From: Phallusia fumigata
Lineage: Eukaryota; Chordata; Ascidiacea; Phlebobranchia; Ascidiidae
DNA: 64,000 bases
Reading direction: 5' to 3'
Assembly (NCBI GenBank): GCA_008931825.1
Contig: QXVZ01023382.1
Coordinates: 1-64,000, forward strand
Shown here piece after piece: positions 25,401 to 34,290 of the stretch (the stretch's first letter is position 1; every line of letters begins with the position of its first letter). A program made the position numbers and the translations under genes. The notes beneath the pieces are model-generated. The model saw only the letters and a list, made by a program, of their open reading frames with translations. It did no database searches and was not told the origin of the DNA.

Positions 25401-26882
25401 CCATCAGCAGTAAAATATACTTTATGCGCGCTATGCAAAAACTAGAACTCGAACTAAATTCTGTTCATACGAACGCTGTGCTCAGATTGTTAGACATATT
25501 TTGGCGCTTGTTATTCTATCAACTGCATGAAACTTTATTAATATTTTATTGTATTCCAAGAACTGAAATAGCCCAGTGCATTAAAGAAGTTCGACAGAAT
25601 AACAACAATTCCTTGACCGGTTTGTCCCTGGAGGATATTGTAAAACAAGCTTCTGTTGTCATTAATAGACGCATGGCGGGAAAGAAACAGGTAAAATAAA
25701 AACAGTAAAAGTATAGAAACTTAGTGCTTGTAATTGAAACAAAGTTAATGGTATTTTCTTAGGTAAACCGATGCTAAAACGTATGTTGACACCGTTTTTC
25801 CCCATATAACTGCCGTCACCAACTCTTTAAACGTCATAGAAAGACTACGCGCGCTAATCAGGAGAATTACCAGTAGCAGTGCTTAATGTGTTAAACAGTG
25901 GTTTTAGAGCGACAGTGCCACTACATATGACAAACGCTATGTGTAGGTTCAGTCTTCCAACGTAACTGCTGCACCTTCACGACCTGTGGCGTCGTCAATT
26001 GCACCATGGCAGCAAAGCAGACAACAAACAAAACCATCGGTACACGCTATTTATCCTCTTTATATAAACGGTTCACATATTGTTTTCACTTTGTTTGTTT
26101 GATTTTCCTGCAGCTTGCTCATGCATAGTTTGCATGAAGGAATAAACGGCTTTAGATGAAATTTAGTCATGGTGGTGTGTCATCTGTATTGTTTTTGCTT
26201 TTGGTAGATTGGTTCATTGTGGCACATCAACTGCTTTTTTCGCCTACGCAGCCTATGCACTTGACCAGCCCCCTCAAATTTATATAACGGACAATAGTGG
26301 TGTGCCATTATTGACCAATCTTTCCGTTTTTATTTAAATACTTTTGTAAGCACCTAATACTTTGCCTGCAGATACAATCATGCCATAAAAAGATTGGGTC
26401 AGACCCTATGCAAAATAACATTGTAAATATTTGTTGTTTTTAGATTGGGCCATAATGTATGTGCTATGTCAATATGGTAAAACCCTCCTTCTAGTTGCTG
26501 TTATACAATGGTTCAAAATAAATGTCTGAAAACTGGACACAGGCCATTCCATTTTTTTAACATAAAAAAACATAAGAGTTACTCAACAGTTACACTATCA
26601 TCNTGAAAGCCACGCTGCTAGTTAATCATTAGTACCTGAGTAAATCAAGTAATATTAAAAAGTCGCATAAGAAGTAATCTTCAACCGATCGTGGTTAAAC
26701 TTATGTAACATTCCTGGTAACCTTGTATCAAGTGGATTTGTCGTTGCTGAACCCAACCTTCTAGGTTTCACTCGGAGTGCTTGAACAAATGGTTGACGCG
26801 AAATCGAACCTGTCCAACATGTCGGGATTACGCTATCGACACATCGGAATATCCCACACTCAAGTCCACGTTCCGACGTTAA
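19474..26882 (+). CDS. TTC3: TTC3-like E3 ubiquitin ligase, middle and C-terminal exon block (ends in RING half)
   Basis: Continuation of the TTC3 gene. Exons: 19474-19667, 20947-21029, 21276-21445, 21808-21909, 22251-22343, 22427-22591, 22708-22747, 22913-22977, 23054-23184, 23247-23360, 23911-24054, 24414-24501 (phase doubtful), 24593-25007, 25211-25389, 25561-25690, 25953-26039 and 26765-26882. The joined second and third exons give PGVLTWPGMNEV, matching PGVLTWPTSNV of human TTC3. Next comes a Cys/His-rich module (CRYENC, FCDWDC, FHFKCW, PCFTEGCGG) as in TTC3 and DZIP3. The segment IYPNMTRTEIAQCIKEVRQ with SLTGLSLEDIV matches the human region just before the RING. The last exon encodes FHSECLNKWLTRNRTCPTCR, the second half of a RING-H2 finger, then a stop. 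The first RING half is missing, perhaps in the N gap at 26603. A 415-base exon is rich in His, Gln, Pro and Asn. Confidence 0.88.
19686..20640. repeat. Gap-flanking duplicate with a dispersed repeat inside
   Basis: About 477 bases (19686-20163) recur nearly base for base at 20165-20640 across the N at 20164. Both copies contain a dispersed repeat beginning TATGGGTCCCTTTCC with AAGGGGACAC and a long T-rich run. This family also occurs near 53234 and, more degraded, at 26060 and 58390. The 86-codon open frame in each copy is a by-product of the repeat, not a gene. Confidence 0.8.
23391..24620. repeat. Scrambled contig overlap inside TTC3
   Basis: Three single-N gaps (23441, 23827, 24235) break this part of the gene. 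The piece 23442-23826 matches 24236-24620 and carries the same 88-base Gln/Pro-rich exon. The end of the first contig (23391-23440) matches 23828-23877. The simplest reading is that 23442-23826 is a misplaced redundant allele, and the true order runs from about 23440 straight into the FFEEF exon at 23911. Splice phase agrees: the exon ending 23360 joins in frame to 23911. Confidence 0.75.
26040..26420. repeat. Degraded dispersed repeats in the last TTC3 intron
   Basis: ACATATTGTTTTCACTTTG and the following TTTCCTGCAGC resemble the repeat family at 53234 and 58395. GCCTGCAGATACAATCATG at about 26363 resembles 4806-4830. GGTGGTGTGTCATC near 26170 resembles 3440. These fragments lie between the last two TTC3 exons I can place. 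Confidence 0.5.
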
Positions 26883-27070
26883 GAGGCAAAGTCGCCGCCA
26901 TGTCCAGCTTTGTTTGTCCTGCGGATAAATTTCGAGGAAGCTCAAGTTATTTGCTTTTAGTTGTGTTGTGTTTTTTGCTTGCCTTGTAGGTTTTGGCTTT
27001 TAATCGTGTGTTGCTTGTTTTAATTTGTCTGTTGTGTGATGGATAATTTAGGATTTCCAGTGTGTAAAAA

Positions 27071-27076
27071 AATAAA
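27071..27076 (+). terminator. TTC3: Poly(A) signal of TTC3
   Basis: AATAAA on the + strand, 189 bases after the TTC3 stop codon. No other canonical signal lies closer. Confidence 0.55.
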
Positions 27077-27921
27077 TTTCAATCAAAAACTAAGGCAAGA
27101 TTTAAAAGTCACACTTTTTGTACATTATGCGCGATTTTTACGCAGTTTACTGTAGAATGTTTTGTTATGAGACCTGTTTGTACACTATTTAACGACTAGC
27201 GACTCCTGTACAGCTCCTGGTTCAACTAATTCGAAAGCATGATGACTAAGATGAGTTTTTATCAAATGCTCGATATTTTTAATCTTTAAAAACTGACACT
27301 ATCATCTGTTTAAAGCACATCTACATTGCCAATTTTACAAAAAAGCAAAAACTTTCATAATGTTTGAAACATAGTTTACAACCACAACTAAATTGTGATC
27401 TAAATTGTGATGGAGGTTTGTATTTGTTGTAAAATTTGTCGCTTCAAGCCATAAACAAATTGATAGCTTTAATACACAAACACTGCAAACGTCACTGTTA
27501 AGAAGTCGTCCCAAACTACAACTTTTCGGTGCTGTTTTGTAATGGTTGTTTGTTATCATCATCAAAAGGCCGAACATGTAACGTGTGTAGTTCTGTATGG
27601 CGTTACCGATTATGCTTGTAACTTAAATTTCGCCAATAAAAGTGTGTTACAAATATGTTTGGTAAATACCTAAGATACCATAAAACCTCATTTAATTGGA
27701 CGTATAAAGTCATTTTTATCGAAGAAATATATTTACGCCGGTACGGTACGCAACCCAAATGGACAATTTAAATGTGCGCAACATTATCTTTGAAACCAAA
27801 AACTCCAGAAGCGTTTTGAAAGGGGCCTATAGAAATTCCAATAATTCTTTTAATGTGTTGTAGTGATAACAGATTTTTAAACGCATAAAACACAAACATT
27901 AAAATATCAAATTGAAGCACG
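27077..27921. other. Intergenic stretch between TTC3 and the lectin gene
   Basis: AT-rich; I recognise no exon, RNA gene or element. The two neighbouring genes converge here: TTC3 ends on the + strand and the lectin gene ends on the - strand at 27978. Confidence 0.5.
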
Positions 27922-27927
27922 TTTATT
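27922..27927 (-). terminator. Poly(A) signal of the C-type lectin gene
   Basis: AATAAA on the - strand, about 50 bases after the lectin stop codon. Confidence 0.6.
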
Positions 27928-27977
27928 TTACTTTCGCATATGTACAAACATAAAAGAAGATAAATGCATAAGAGTGC

Positions 27978-28680
27978 CTACAAAATTTTCAGCTCGCACA
28001 ACGCGTGAGTCCAATAAAAGCTGTTGCATGGCACGTTGTAAACCCCGGCAAACTGACGTGACTCCGCCGTCTTCTGGTGCCATAAAGACACGGCAATACA
28101 GGTTGCCGAGCGACCGAAAATGTTCGTGCTAGGCCAACGGAACAATTTGCCCGTCACGTCATTGCGTGTCGGGGTCATCCAATGTGGACGTCTGTTGATG
28201 ATTCCACTCTCGTAACGGACGTGTTTGGTGTCTGGAATCCACCTCCCGTCCACCCAGGCTGTCGGGACACCACCTTGCTTCTCTTCCTCCTTGAAAACTG
28301 TGTTGAAAAACTTGATGGTGGTTTTGAGCTTGATGCTGGAATCTAGCACAGCGAGACTTCCACCCACTTCGTCTTCACAGTATCGCTTGGCGCTGTCGTA
28401 TTGAAACATGTCTTCAGTTGCGTATTTAAAGCAGGAGTTTTCAGCTGAGAAGTGAAACCCATCCGGGCAAGATACTAAATAAGGAAAAACAACATTTTAA
28501 AGCGAAGAAAAAGCCAATTTTCAGCTACAAAAGTCAAACATAAAAACTGCATGCATTTTTTTACTTGCTTAAAATGTAAATCAGTTGCCACAGCTTACCT
28601 GGTACTCCTGCAAAAGTTTTCGGAAGCGAAGTCCCGATGACAAGAAACAAAACCATACCCAAAGATGCAAGCGATTCCAT
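27978..28680 (-). CDS. Secreted C-type lectin domain protein
   Basis: Two exons on the - strand, 28680-28599 and 28474-27978, joined in frame, give 192 residues. The start is the ATG at 28680. It opens a signal peptide (MESLASLGMVLFLVIGTSLP) ending near TFAG, so the product should be secreted. The rest is one C-type lectin fold: CPDGFHFSAENSCF at its start, YDSAKRYCEDEVGGSLAVL for the first helix and Cys, WVDGRW for the core strand, and a closing CNSFYWTHALCE with the two last conserved Cys. The usual calcium and sugar-binding triplets (EPN or QPD) and the WND motif are not seen, so carbohydrate binding by the standard site is doubtful. Such proteins are common in tunicate immunity and tunic biology, but no specific role can be read here. 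Confidence 0.85.
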
Positions 28681-30746
28681 ATTGAATTCGTTATTTTGTG
28701 ACTTTTGCGAATGCGTCACCTGCTTGGCGATGCTCACTATTTATACCAAGCACCGCAGCAGGACGTAGTAAATATGAGGCGGTTCTAAAATCCAAATATG
28801 GTGCAGAAAAAAGGGTTAGATCGGTGAAAATATCGCCTTACACTGAAAATGTCAGAAATATACGTCACTGGCACATTGCTTAAATAGTTTCTAATGCCTT
28901 CGCAGAAAAGTTCAGCTCGTTGGCAAAGGAATGTTGCCCAGCACTTGCGTCAACAACTAAGATATCGACTTGCCGTCACTCAACCAAGTGAGTTCGTTTG
29001 GGCTTTTTTCAATTTGACAACAGCCTGTCAATTTGAATTACAACAGGCATTGTAAGACGTTTAAGCCATAAACATCGGTATCGCAACAATAAAATATTGG
29101 AACGCTATAGGCTCTGAGCCAATCTATGTCTTACACAGATTCGCATAGCTTATAGAGAGTATCGTCTTTGTGACATTAGCAAACGAAACCATCGCGAAGG
29201 AATTTCTGCAGTGACATTGATTGATGAGCAGATTAGTCAAAAACTTGGGAGGAATTTTACTTGTAAGTTTCCGAAATCAGACACTGCGGGAGAAACGCGA
29301 CAAACATACTGTTTCGTCATACATTTTTCAATTTCAAGAAAAAAAATTGCTGGGTCATACTGTTTCAAAAAAACACCTGACGAAAACAGGCGGTGTGTTG
29401 TCCGCAACAGACAGGACGCAACTCCAGTAAAGGCAGTAGAGAACATATTTGCATGCAACAATCCAACGGCTATTACTCATGAGCAAAATATCATACGCTG
29501 CAGTGACGCACATGCTTGTGCAAATCAATGCGATAAGCATCTCAGTGCGTCGGATGACTTTGCAATAGCGGTCAAAATAAAGTTGCTGTTTATACTTGCA
29601 CTATATCGGACATGTATCAGCAGCCATGGAATTCCCACGATTTTACGGGTTAGCGATATTGCGTGCACACTATGCACGACGGGCAAAATCGAACGACCGG
29701 CAACCCTGCATGGTCATNCTATATCGGACATGTATCAGCAGCCATGGAATTCCCACGATTTTACGGGTTAGCGATATTGCGTGCACACTATGCACGACGG
29801 GCAAAACCGAACGACCGGCAACCCTGCATGGTCATTTCAGTTCATCGCGTACAAAACTGCAAGGGTGACTTGCACAATATTGCCATTCCAGGTACACCAA
29901 CACCCAATTTAAAAAAATATATATATTTATCTGTACATATTCTCTGGATAATTTGCATTGGGTCCCGTATTTACCGTAACTTTTTATGACATGGTTGTTT
30001 TCTGCATCCATCAACGCATGTCCTCACACATACAAAGTTGTAGATTATGCATTTATCAGGATACATGTCAAAATTATAGTAAACATGTTTAATAAATTTC
30101 ACATATTTGTTGAATTAATGAAAGAGTTGGCCAAAAAACGCAATTACTGACCACCATGGCCAAAACTACAAACTTTGTGGGGCTTGCAAGTCAACAAGCG
30201 GGGCACAATAACATTTTCTCAAAACTGCCTAAATTTCACCAAGCTTCGATATAACATAATAGTTGAACCATTTTATGGGGCTGGAGGGTTAAGTGGTGGG
30301 GCTATAGAGTCAAACAATCAAACAAACCAACACAACAGAATGTCATGTTCTACAAATTGTCTTATACCCAAGTCATTGTTTAACGATTAACCCATGTTAG
30401 GGGGCTATCGGGGTTAAACTAAACAAATAGCACATCTCCATGACCATATCTAGGGTTTATTACGCCCCTTGTTGCAACCAAAACAAAACGTTGAAAATAT
30501 GATGACGTTGCTCTGCAATTGTCATCATCAGTGGCATAGCCAGCCAAATTTTCAAATGGGGACTCGGAATTTATTGATTTAGGGAGCAAAAGTGTTTGAT
30601 TGAGGACACTGCCTCTGCAATCACAAAACAACAAACAGGCGCCCTAAATAATACAATACGTAAAACAGCATTCAGCTTACGAATATTAAACGAAATGTTA
30701 TCTTGTTAAGGAGGTTTAGCGTAAATGTAAGTGTAAGGAGCCATTA
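28681..30746. other. Intergenic stretch upstream of the lectin gene
   Basis: No exon recognised. A gap duplicate of about 115 bases flanks the N at 29718 (about 29603-29717 and 29719-29832). It makes two overlapping open frames that repeat the same peptide; these are artefacts. At 30388-30405 the run TAACCCATGTTAGGGGGCT looks like an inverted copy of the repeat unit near 53770 (AGCCCCTAACATGGGTTA). Confidence 0.5.
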
Positions 30747-31350
30747 GGGCTCTGCACACCAGACGCGGTTGACGGTGGCAGCTGGCGATGCGTAGTGGCT
30801 GCGGTTGTGCGAGGATTTTCCGCCCGACGCTTGAAGCGGCAGGGGGCTTCACACCAACAGTGCGGTTGCGGCAACGTGGTGGCAAATCATTTTTATTGGC
30901 AAGAAAACTAAGTCAATGTGCTTGAAAATTGGAGCGTCTTTGCGTCGATAAATCGTAGATAGGGAATTTAAGTTGGTACTATACTTTGACACAAAGCACA
31001 AATTTCACATAAATTTATTGTAACAAGACAATTCGCATAATTTCTTTCTTATGACAATTTCTATTAAACATTCAAGGAACTATCAATCTAAAACTAAAAC
31101 TACTTAAAATTGCCAAAAATTAATCACAACAAGCCGAATACCCTACGAACACAACGTTTTGCACCTAGAAAATCACCCAAGCACTGCGGCTGACAGAAAA
31201 GTTAAATCAGATTTAAGTTGGCCGTCAGCCGCTTCAAGCGAGAAAATCACGCCGTCGCCGCATGACGCCTGCTGGTGTAAATGCCCCGCCGCTTGCCGCG
31301 AGATCTAAAACCGCACCGTTACCGTTAACCGCGTCTGGCGTGAATCTCCC
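30747..31350. mobile_element. PIF/Harbinger-like non-autonomous element (MITE)
   Basis: A 604-base element with imperfect inverted ends. The left end reads GGGCTCTGCACACCAGACG and the right end, reversed, reads GGGAGATTCACGCCAGACG; both continue as CGGTT.ACGGT. It is flanked by TTA on both sides (30744-30746 and 31351-31353), the 3-base target duplication typical of PIF/Harbinger. Subterminal CACACCA/ACACCAG motifs with GCGG-rich blocks are also mirrored further in. The ends are GC-rich and the middle is AT-rich. There is no transposase frame, so it would depend on an outside source. The close match of the ends over about 30 bases and the intact duplication suggest moderate age. Confidence 0.85.
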
Positions 31351-31353
31351 TTA

Positions 31354-32434
31354 ATAGTCGCAAAAAATGCTGCTTGGAAGACAGTTATAAAATTATTTTG
31401 GTTCGTTTAGTTTCGGTAAAAATGTGTGCTTAGCGGTAACTGACCCGCCTTGGCCGTTTTCAAGTTTGTCCAGCCAATTATTAGGTAGCACAAATTCGAA
31501 TTGATCGGAAATGTTTTGCTGATATACTAATTACAGACAATATGGCTTACTTACAGACATGATGAAAGTAATTTAGCTCTTAGTTTTTAACTGTTGATGA
31601 ATTTTTGATCATTTTTGTATTGTAGCAGTGTAACTTATGCAATTAAATATTCTTTACCTAGTGTTAATGATAATTACCGAGAATATTAAATAGCTTATAA
31701 CGGATCGGATTGCAGTACTTTTTGTATTAAGTATCAGAAAATGGTATTAATTCAAAAATTGCACCCTAAACGAAATGATGCAATAAATGGAACAGTTAAT
31801 GCTACATGTACGAGCGCATAATATCGCTGCATGTCATTTTTGAATTTTGAATGTTTTTCTCATTGTGTCCCATGTAGTGAGAAAAGTGGGCCTACACTTT
31901 CTAAAGAAAAAATAAACTATTAATCGGTAAAATATAGATTTAATAGGGCATGGGCCATTCAACCCCACTCTGGCTACACCGCTGGCTTATAGGCAAACTA
32001 TAGGTAGGGATCGAATTAAAGAAACAAATACGGCGGACAAGAGGTCCCATAAAAAAAACTTGGTGGACTGTTTAGGTTAAGTTGTTGCGGCTTTAAAATA
32101 AAACTTACACTTCCCGAATTCGTGTTGGTTGGCCAATCAACGAAACGCGTAACTAAAAATAATTACAACTTTGTCGCAACTGTTTTGAAATTTTTGTGTT
32201 TGTCGCTGCAGCTCTTTCACGTCAGGCCTCCAGATCCTCTTATGAATCACAGGAAAGGTTTCCTAGCGTTCACCAAGGCGTGGGCTGGGAAAATGTTAGG
32301 TACGTTTGGATTCGAACCCACCATAGAAGCCTATCCGGGGTTGGAAATGCTTGAAGGCCGACTCTTGATGCGATAAAACGCGTCTTGTAGACCTGGCGCA
32401 TTGTTACTGTTCCACAAGTTATTAATTAAATGCG
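31354..32434. other. Intergenic stretch with a SINE-like fragment
   Basis: No exon recognised. About 32265-32345 contains TTTGGATTCGAACCCACC and CATAGAAGCCTATCC, matching a more degraded copy at about 325-395. On the - strand this includes GGTTCGAATCC, which has the form of a tRNA B box, so a tRNA-derived SINE fragment is possible. No matching A box or cloverleaf can be drawn. Confidence 0.35.
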
Positions 32435-32440
32435 TTTATT
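32435..32440 (-). terminator. SAMM50: Poly(A) signal of SAMM50
   Basis: AATAAA on the - strand, about 93 bases after the SAMM50 stop codon. Confidence 0.5.
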
Positions 32441-32532
32441 ATTTGCACATTGCAAAACAAATAACAATGCCCAAACCAATGCGTAATTTGCAAAATAAGA
32501 AACTGCGGACAATTCAGTTTTTTCCCATTTTT

Positions 32533-33903
32533 TTAAATAGAGCTAACACCAATACCAAACTGTATTCCATCACAAACTTTGTCGGTTTTTGTAGCTCTAA
32601 TGGGAAGACAAAAGTTAAGTTCCAATCTTGCAGATCTCATAAACCTGTAGACAATACCCAAACCACAGGTAAAGCGTATTTTGTCGAAAGCATTTGTCAC
32701 ATTGGACTTTACAGTCTTTTTTGCATCTATGTCAAATGAATTACCCGCATTGAGAAAACCATGGAGTCTAAAGTTGTCAAGCCATGAACCGTGACCAAAT
32801 CTAGACCAATAAAAAGGTAATGGTGTATAAATATGACCACCCAAAATCCAAAATGCTGTTGATCCCAGGTACCTTCCAGCTTCCTGTTTTCCAACAGAAT
32901 TCATCTCAAATCCCCTTAGTGTTAACGGACCACCCACAAAAAAATTATCATTTATGTGTTGTTTGGTATCTTTTCCCAGTGGCAACTTAAGCCCACAGTT
33001 CAGGCCCAAAGAAAATGTAATCCTCTTTAAAAGGGTAGTAGCCAGGTGGCACTCAACTAACTCCTTAACAAATTTTACATCTCCGCCCAAACCAGCTAGT
33101 TCCTCATGCATTTTAATGTAAAATCCAGAAGTAGGAAGTATATAATCATCAGATCTATCAATAACCAATGTGTGGTTAATTGAAGATTTTAGTGAATGGC
33201 CCATTTGTTGTCTGACACCAAAAGCACAAGACCTTGAGGCCATCAGTTGCCTCCAGTAGCAGTTCCAAGAGATTTCATGACTATTGCCCAAAAGAGGAAA
33301 TGTAGTTCCTGAAGCAATTCCTCTTGTGGTTTCATCATAGGCTGACCATGGACAATGCTGTATTTCCTTAAGGAGGGTAGTTTGAAAGTTTCCCTCACCA
33401 TATGATTTGTTTAGTGTGAATTGAAAATCTGTTGGTTCATAGATATGTTTTCCAGAATGGGAAGAAAGTGTATGTGACACTGAGGCTGATAATGTTTCAC
33501 CCCGCCCCCATATGTTTGGTGATAGGATTCTCATGACCCATCTGGGTTTTTCACTGTTGGACATTTCTGTTTTAACCTCCCCAACAACAACATTTTTTTC
33601 TTTTGCTTTAAACACAATCTGAATGTTTTCTGTGTCATCTCCCTTCTTTGGATCAATTGTATCAATTATGACGGCGACTTGCTTGAAAACACCTTTTGCT
33701 AACAACTTTTCCTTGCACAATATTGCTTTGGTGTATGCCTCCAGAAATGTTGTTGATTTAAACAAAGGTTTTACCTCATTAACAACAAAATCAGCTTTTG
33801 TGCGGTTCAAACCACTAATATGAACTTTTTTAACAGCGATTGCCTTGTTTTCTAAAACAATCTCTGAAGTATGTTTGTCATCCTCATCATCTTCATTCCA
33901 CAT
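32533..33903 (-). CDS. SAMM50: SAMM50, mitochondrial outer-membrane beta-barrel assembly factor
   Basis: One uninterrupted frame of 456 residues, close to the 469 of human SAMM50. The product is the core channel of the SAM complex, which folds beta-barrel proteins into the mitochondrial outer membrane. The first 130 residues fit the single POTRA domain (KVHISGLNRTKADFVVNEV, then KGVFKQVAVIID). The rest is an Omp85-type 16-strand barrel with the conserved blocks PNIWGRGETLSASVSHT, DDYILPTSGFYIKMHEELAG and FFVGGPLTLRGFEMNSVG; the last contains the L6-loop RGF motif of the family. The C-terminus FGIGVSSI fits the aromatic/Gly beta-signal. The start at 33903 places an acidic N-terminus (WNEDDEDD) ahead of the POTRA, as in animal SAM50. 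The gene has no introns although nearly all neighbours are split. Confidence 0.95.
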   Translation of the reverse strand: MWNEDDEDDKHTSEIVLENKAIAVKKVHISGLNRTKADFVVNEVKPLFKSTTFLEAYTKAILCKEKLLAKGVFKQVAVIIDTIDPKKGDDTENIQIVFKAKEKNVVVGEVKTEMSNSEKPRWVMRILSPNIWGRGETLSASVSHTLSSHSGKHIYEPTDFQFTLNKSYGEGNFQTTLLKEIQHCPWSAYDETTRGIASGTTFPLLGNSHEISWNCYWRQLMASRSCAFGVRQQMGHSLKSSINHTLVIDRSDDYILPTSGFYIKMHEELAGLGGDVKFVKELVECHLATTLLKRITFSLGLNCGLKLPLGKDTKQHINDNFFVGGPLTLRGFEMNSVGKQEAGRYLGSTAFWILGGHIYTPLPFYWSRFGHGSWLDNFRLHGFLNAGNSFDIDAKKTVKSNVTNAFDKIRFTCGLGIVYRFMRSARLELNFCLPIRATKTDKVCDGIQFGIGVSSI

Positions 33904-34263
33904 TTTGTTAAATATTTCAAAATTTTTGAACTAAATCTCTAAAAACAATAAACATAACATTTAAAAATCATGACAGAAAAAGTCCATAATAAGTTCTTGA
34001 TATCCTGGTGCCTATATCAGAGATACATAAACATACTTTCCTTAAAAATGTTGTGAACAACAATGGATCAGCTTGAGCCACCAGTGGCTATTGCTTGTAG
34101 CTGATCTTATCTATTTGGTTGTGGTAAATTTTGGGATGTATTTGTGAATCATATTTTGGTTCCACATACCAGGCACACAACAATCTACTGATATATGTAG
34201 TAACATATATAATATATTGACAGTTACTAAATTTTATTGTAAGATTGTATTTTGAGTGTAAAA

Positions 34264-34290
34264 GGTCAAGTCAAGTCAAGTTTATTTGCA
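34264..34290. repeat. (CAAGT)n tract with TTTATTT tail
   Basis: TCAAGTCAAGTCAAGTTTAT. The reverse form, AATAAACTCAACTCAACTC, appears at about 52948. It looks like the simple-repeat tail of a dispersed short element, but no body is recognisable. Confidence 0.5.

Noticed and set aside
26110-26145. A CSCIVCMKE reading after a CTGCAG acceptor, resembling the first half of a RING finger just upstream of the RING second half
   Set aside because: It runs into a stop within a few codons, the phase from the previous exon does not match, and the stretch is part of the dispersed repeat seen at 53228 and 58386.
29211-29989. Overlapping open frames of up to 186 codons with an internally repeated peptide
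   Set aside because: The repeat comes from the duplicate around the N at 29718, and the frames cross the gap base.
32300-32330. GGTTCGAATCC on the - strand as part of a tRNA gene
   Set aside because: No five-pair T stem, no A box and no acceptor stem can be drawn; more likely a worn SINE.
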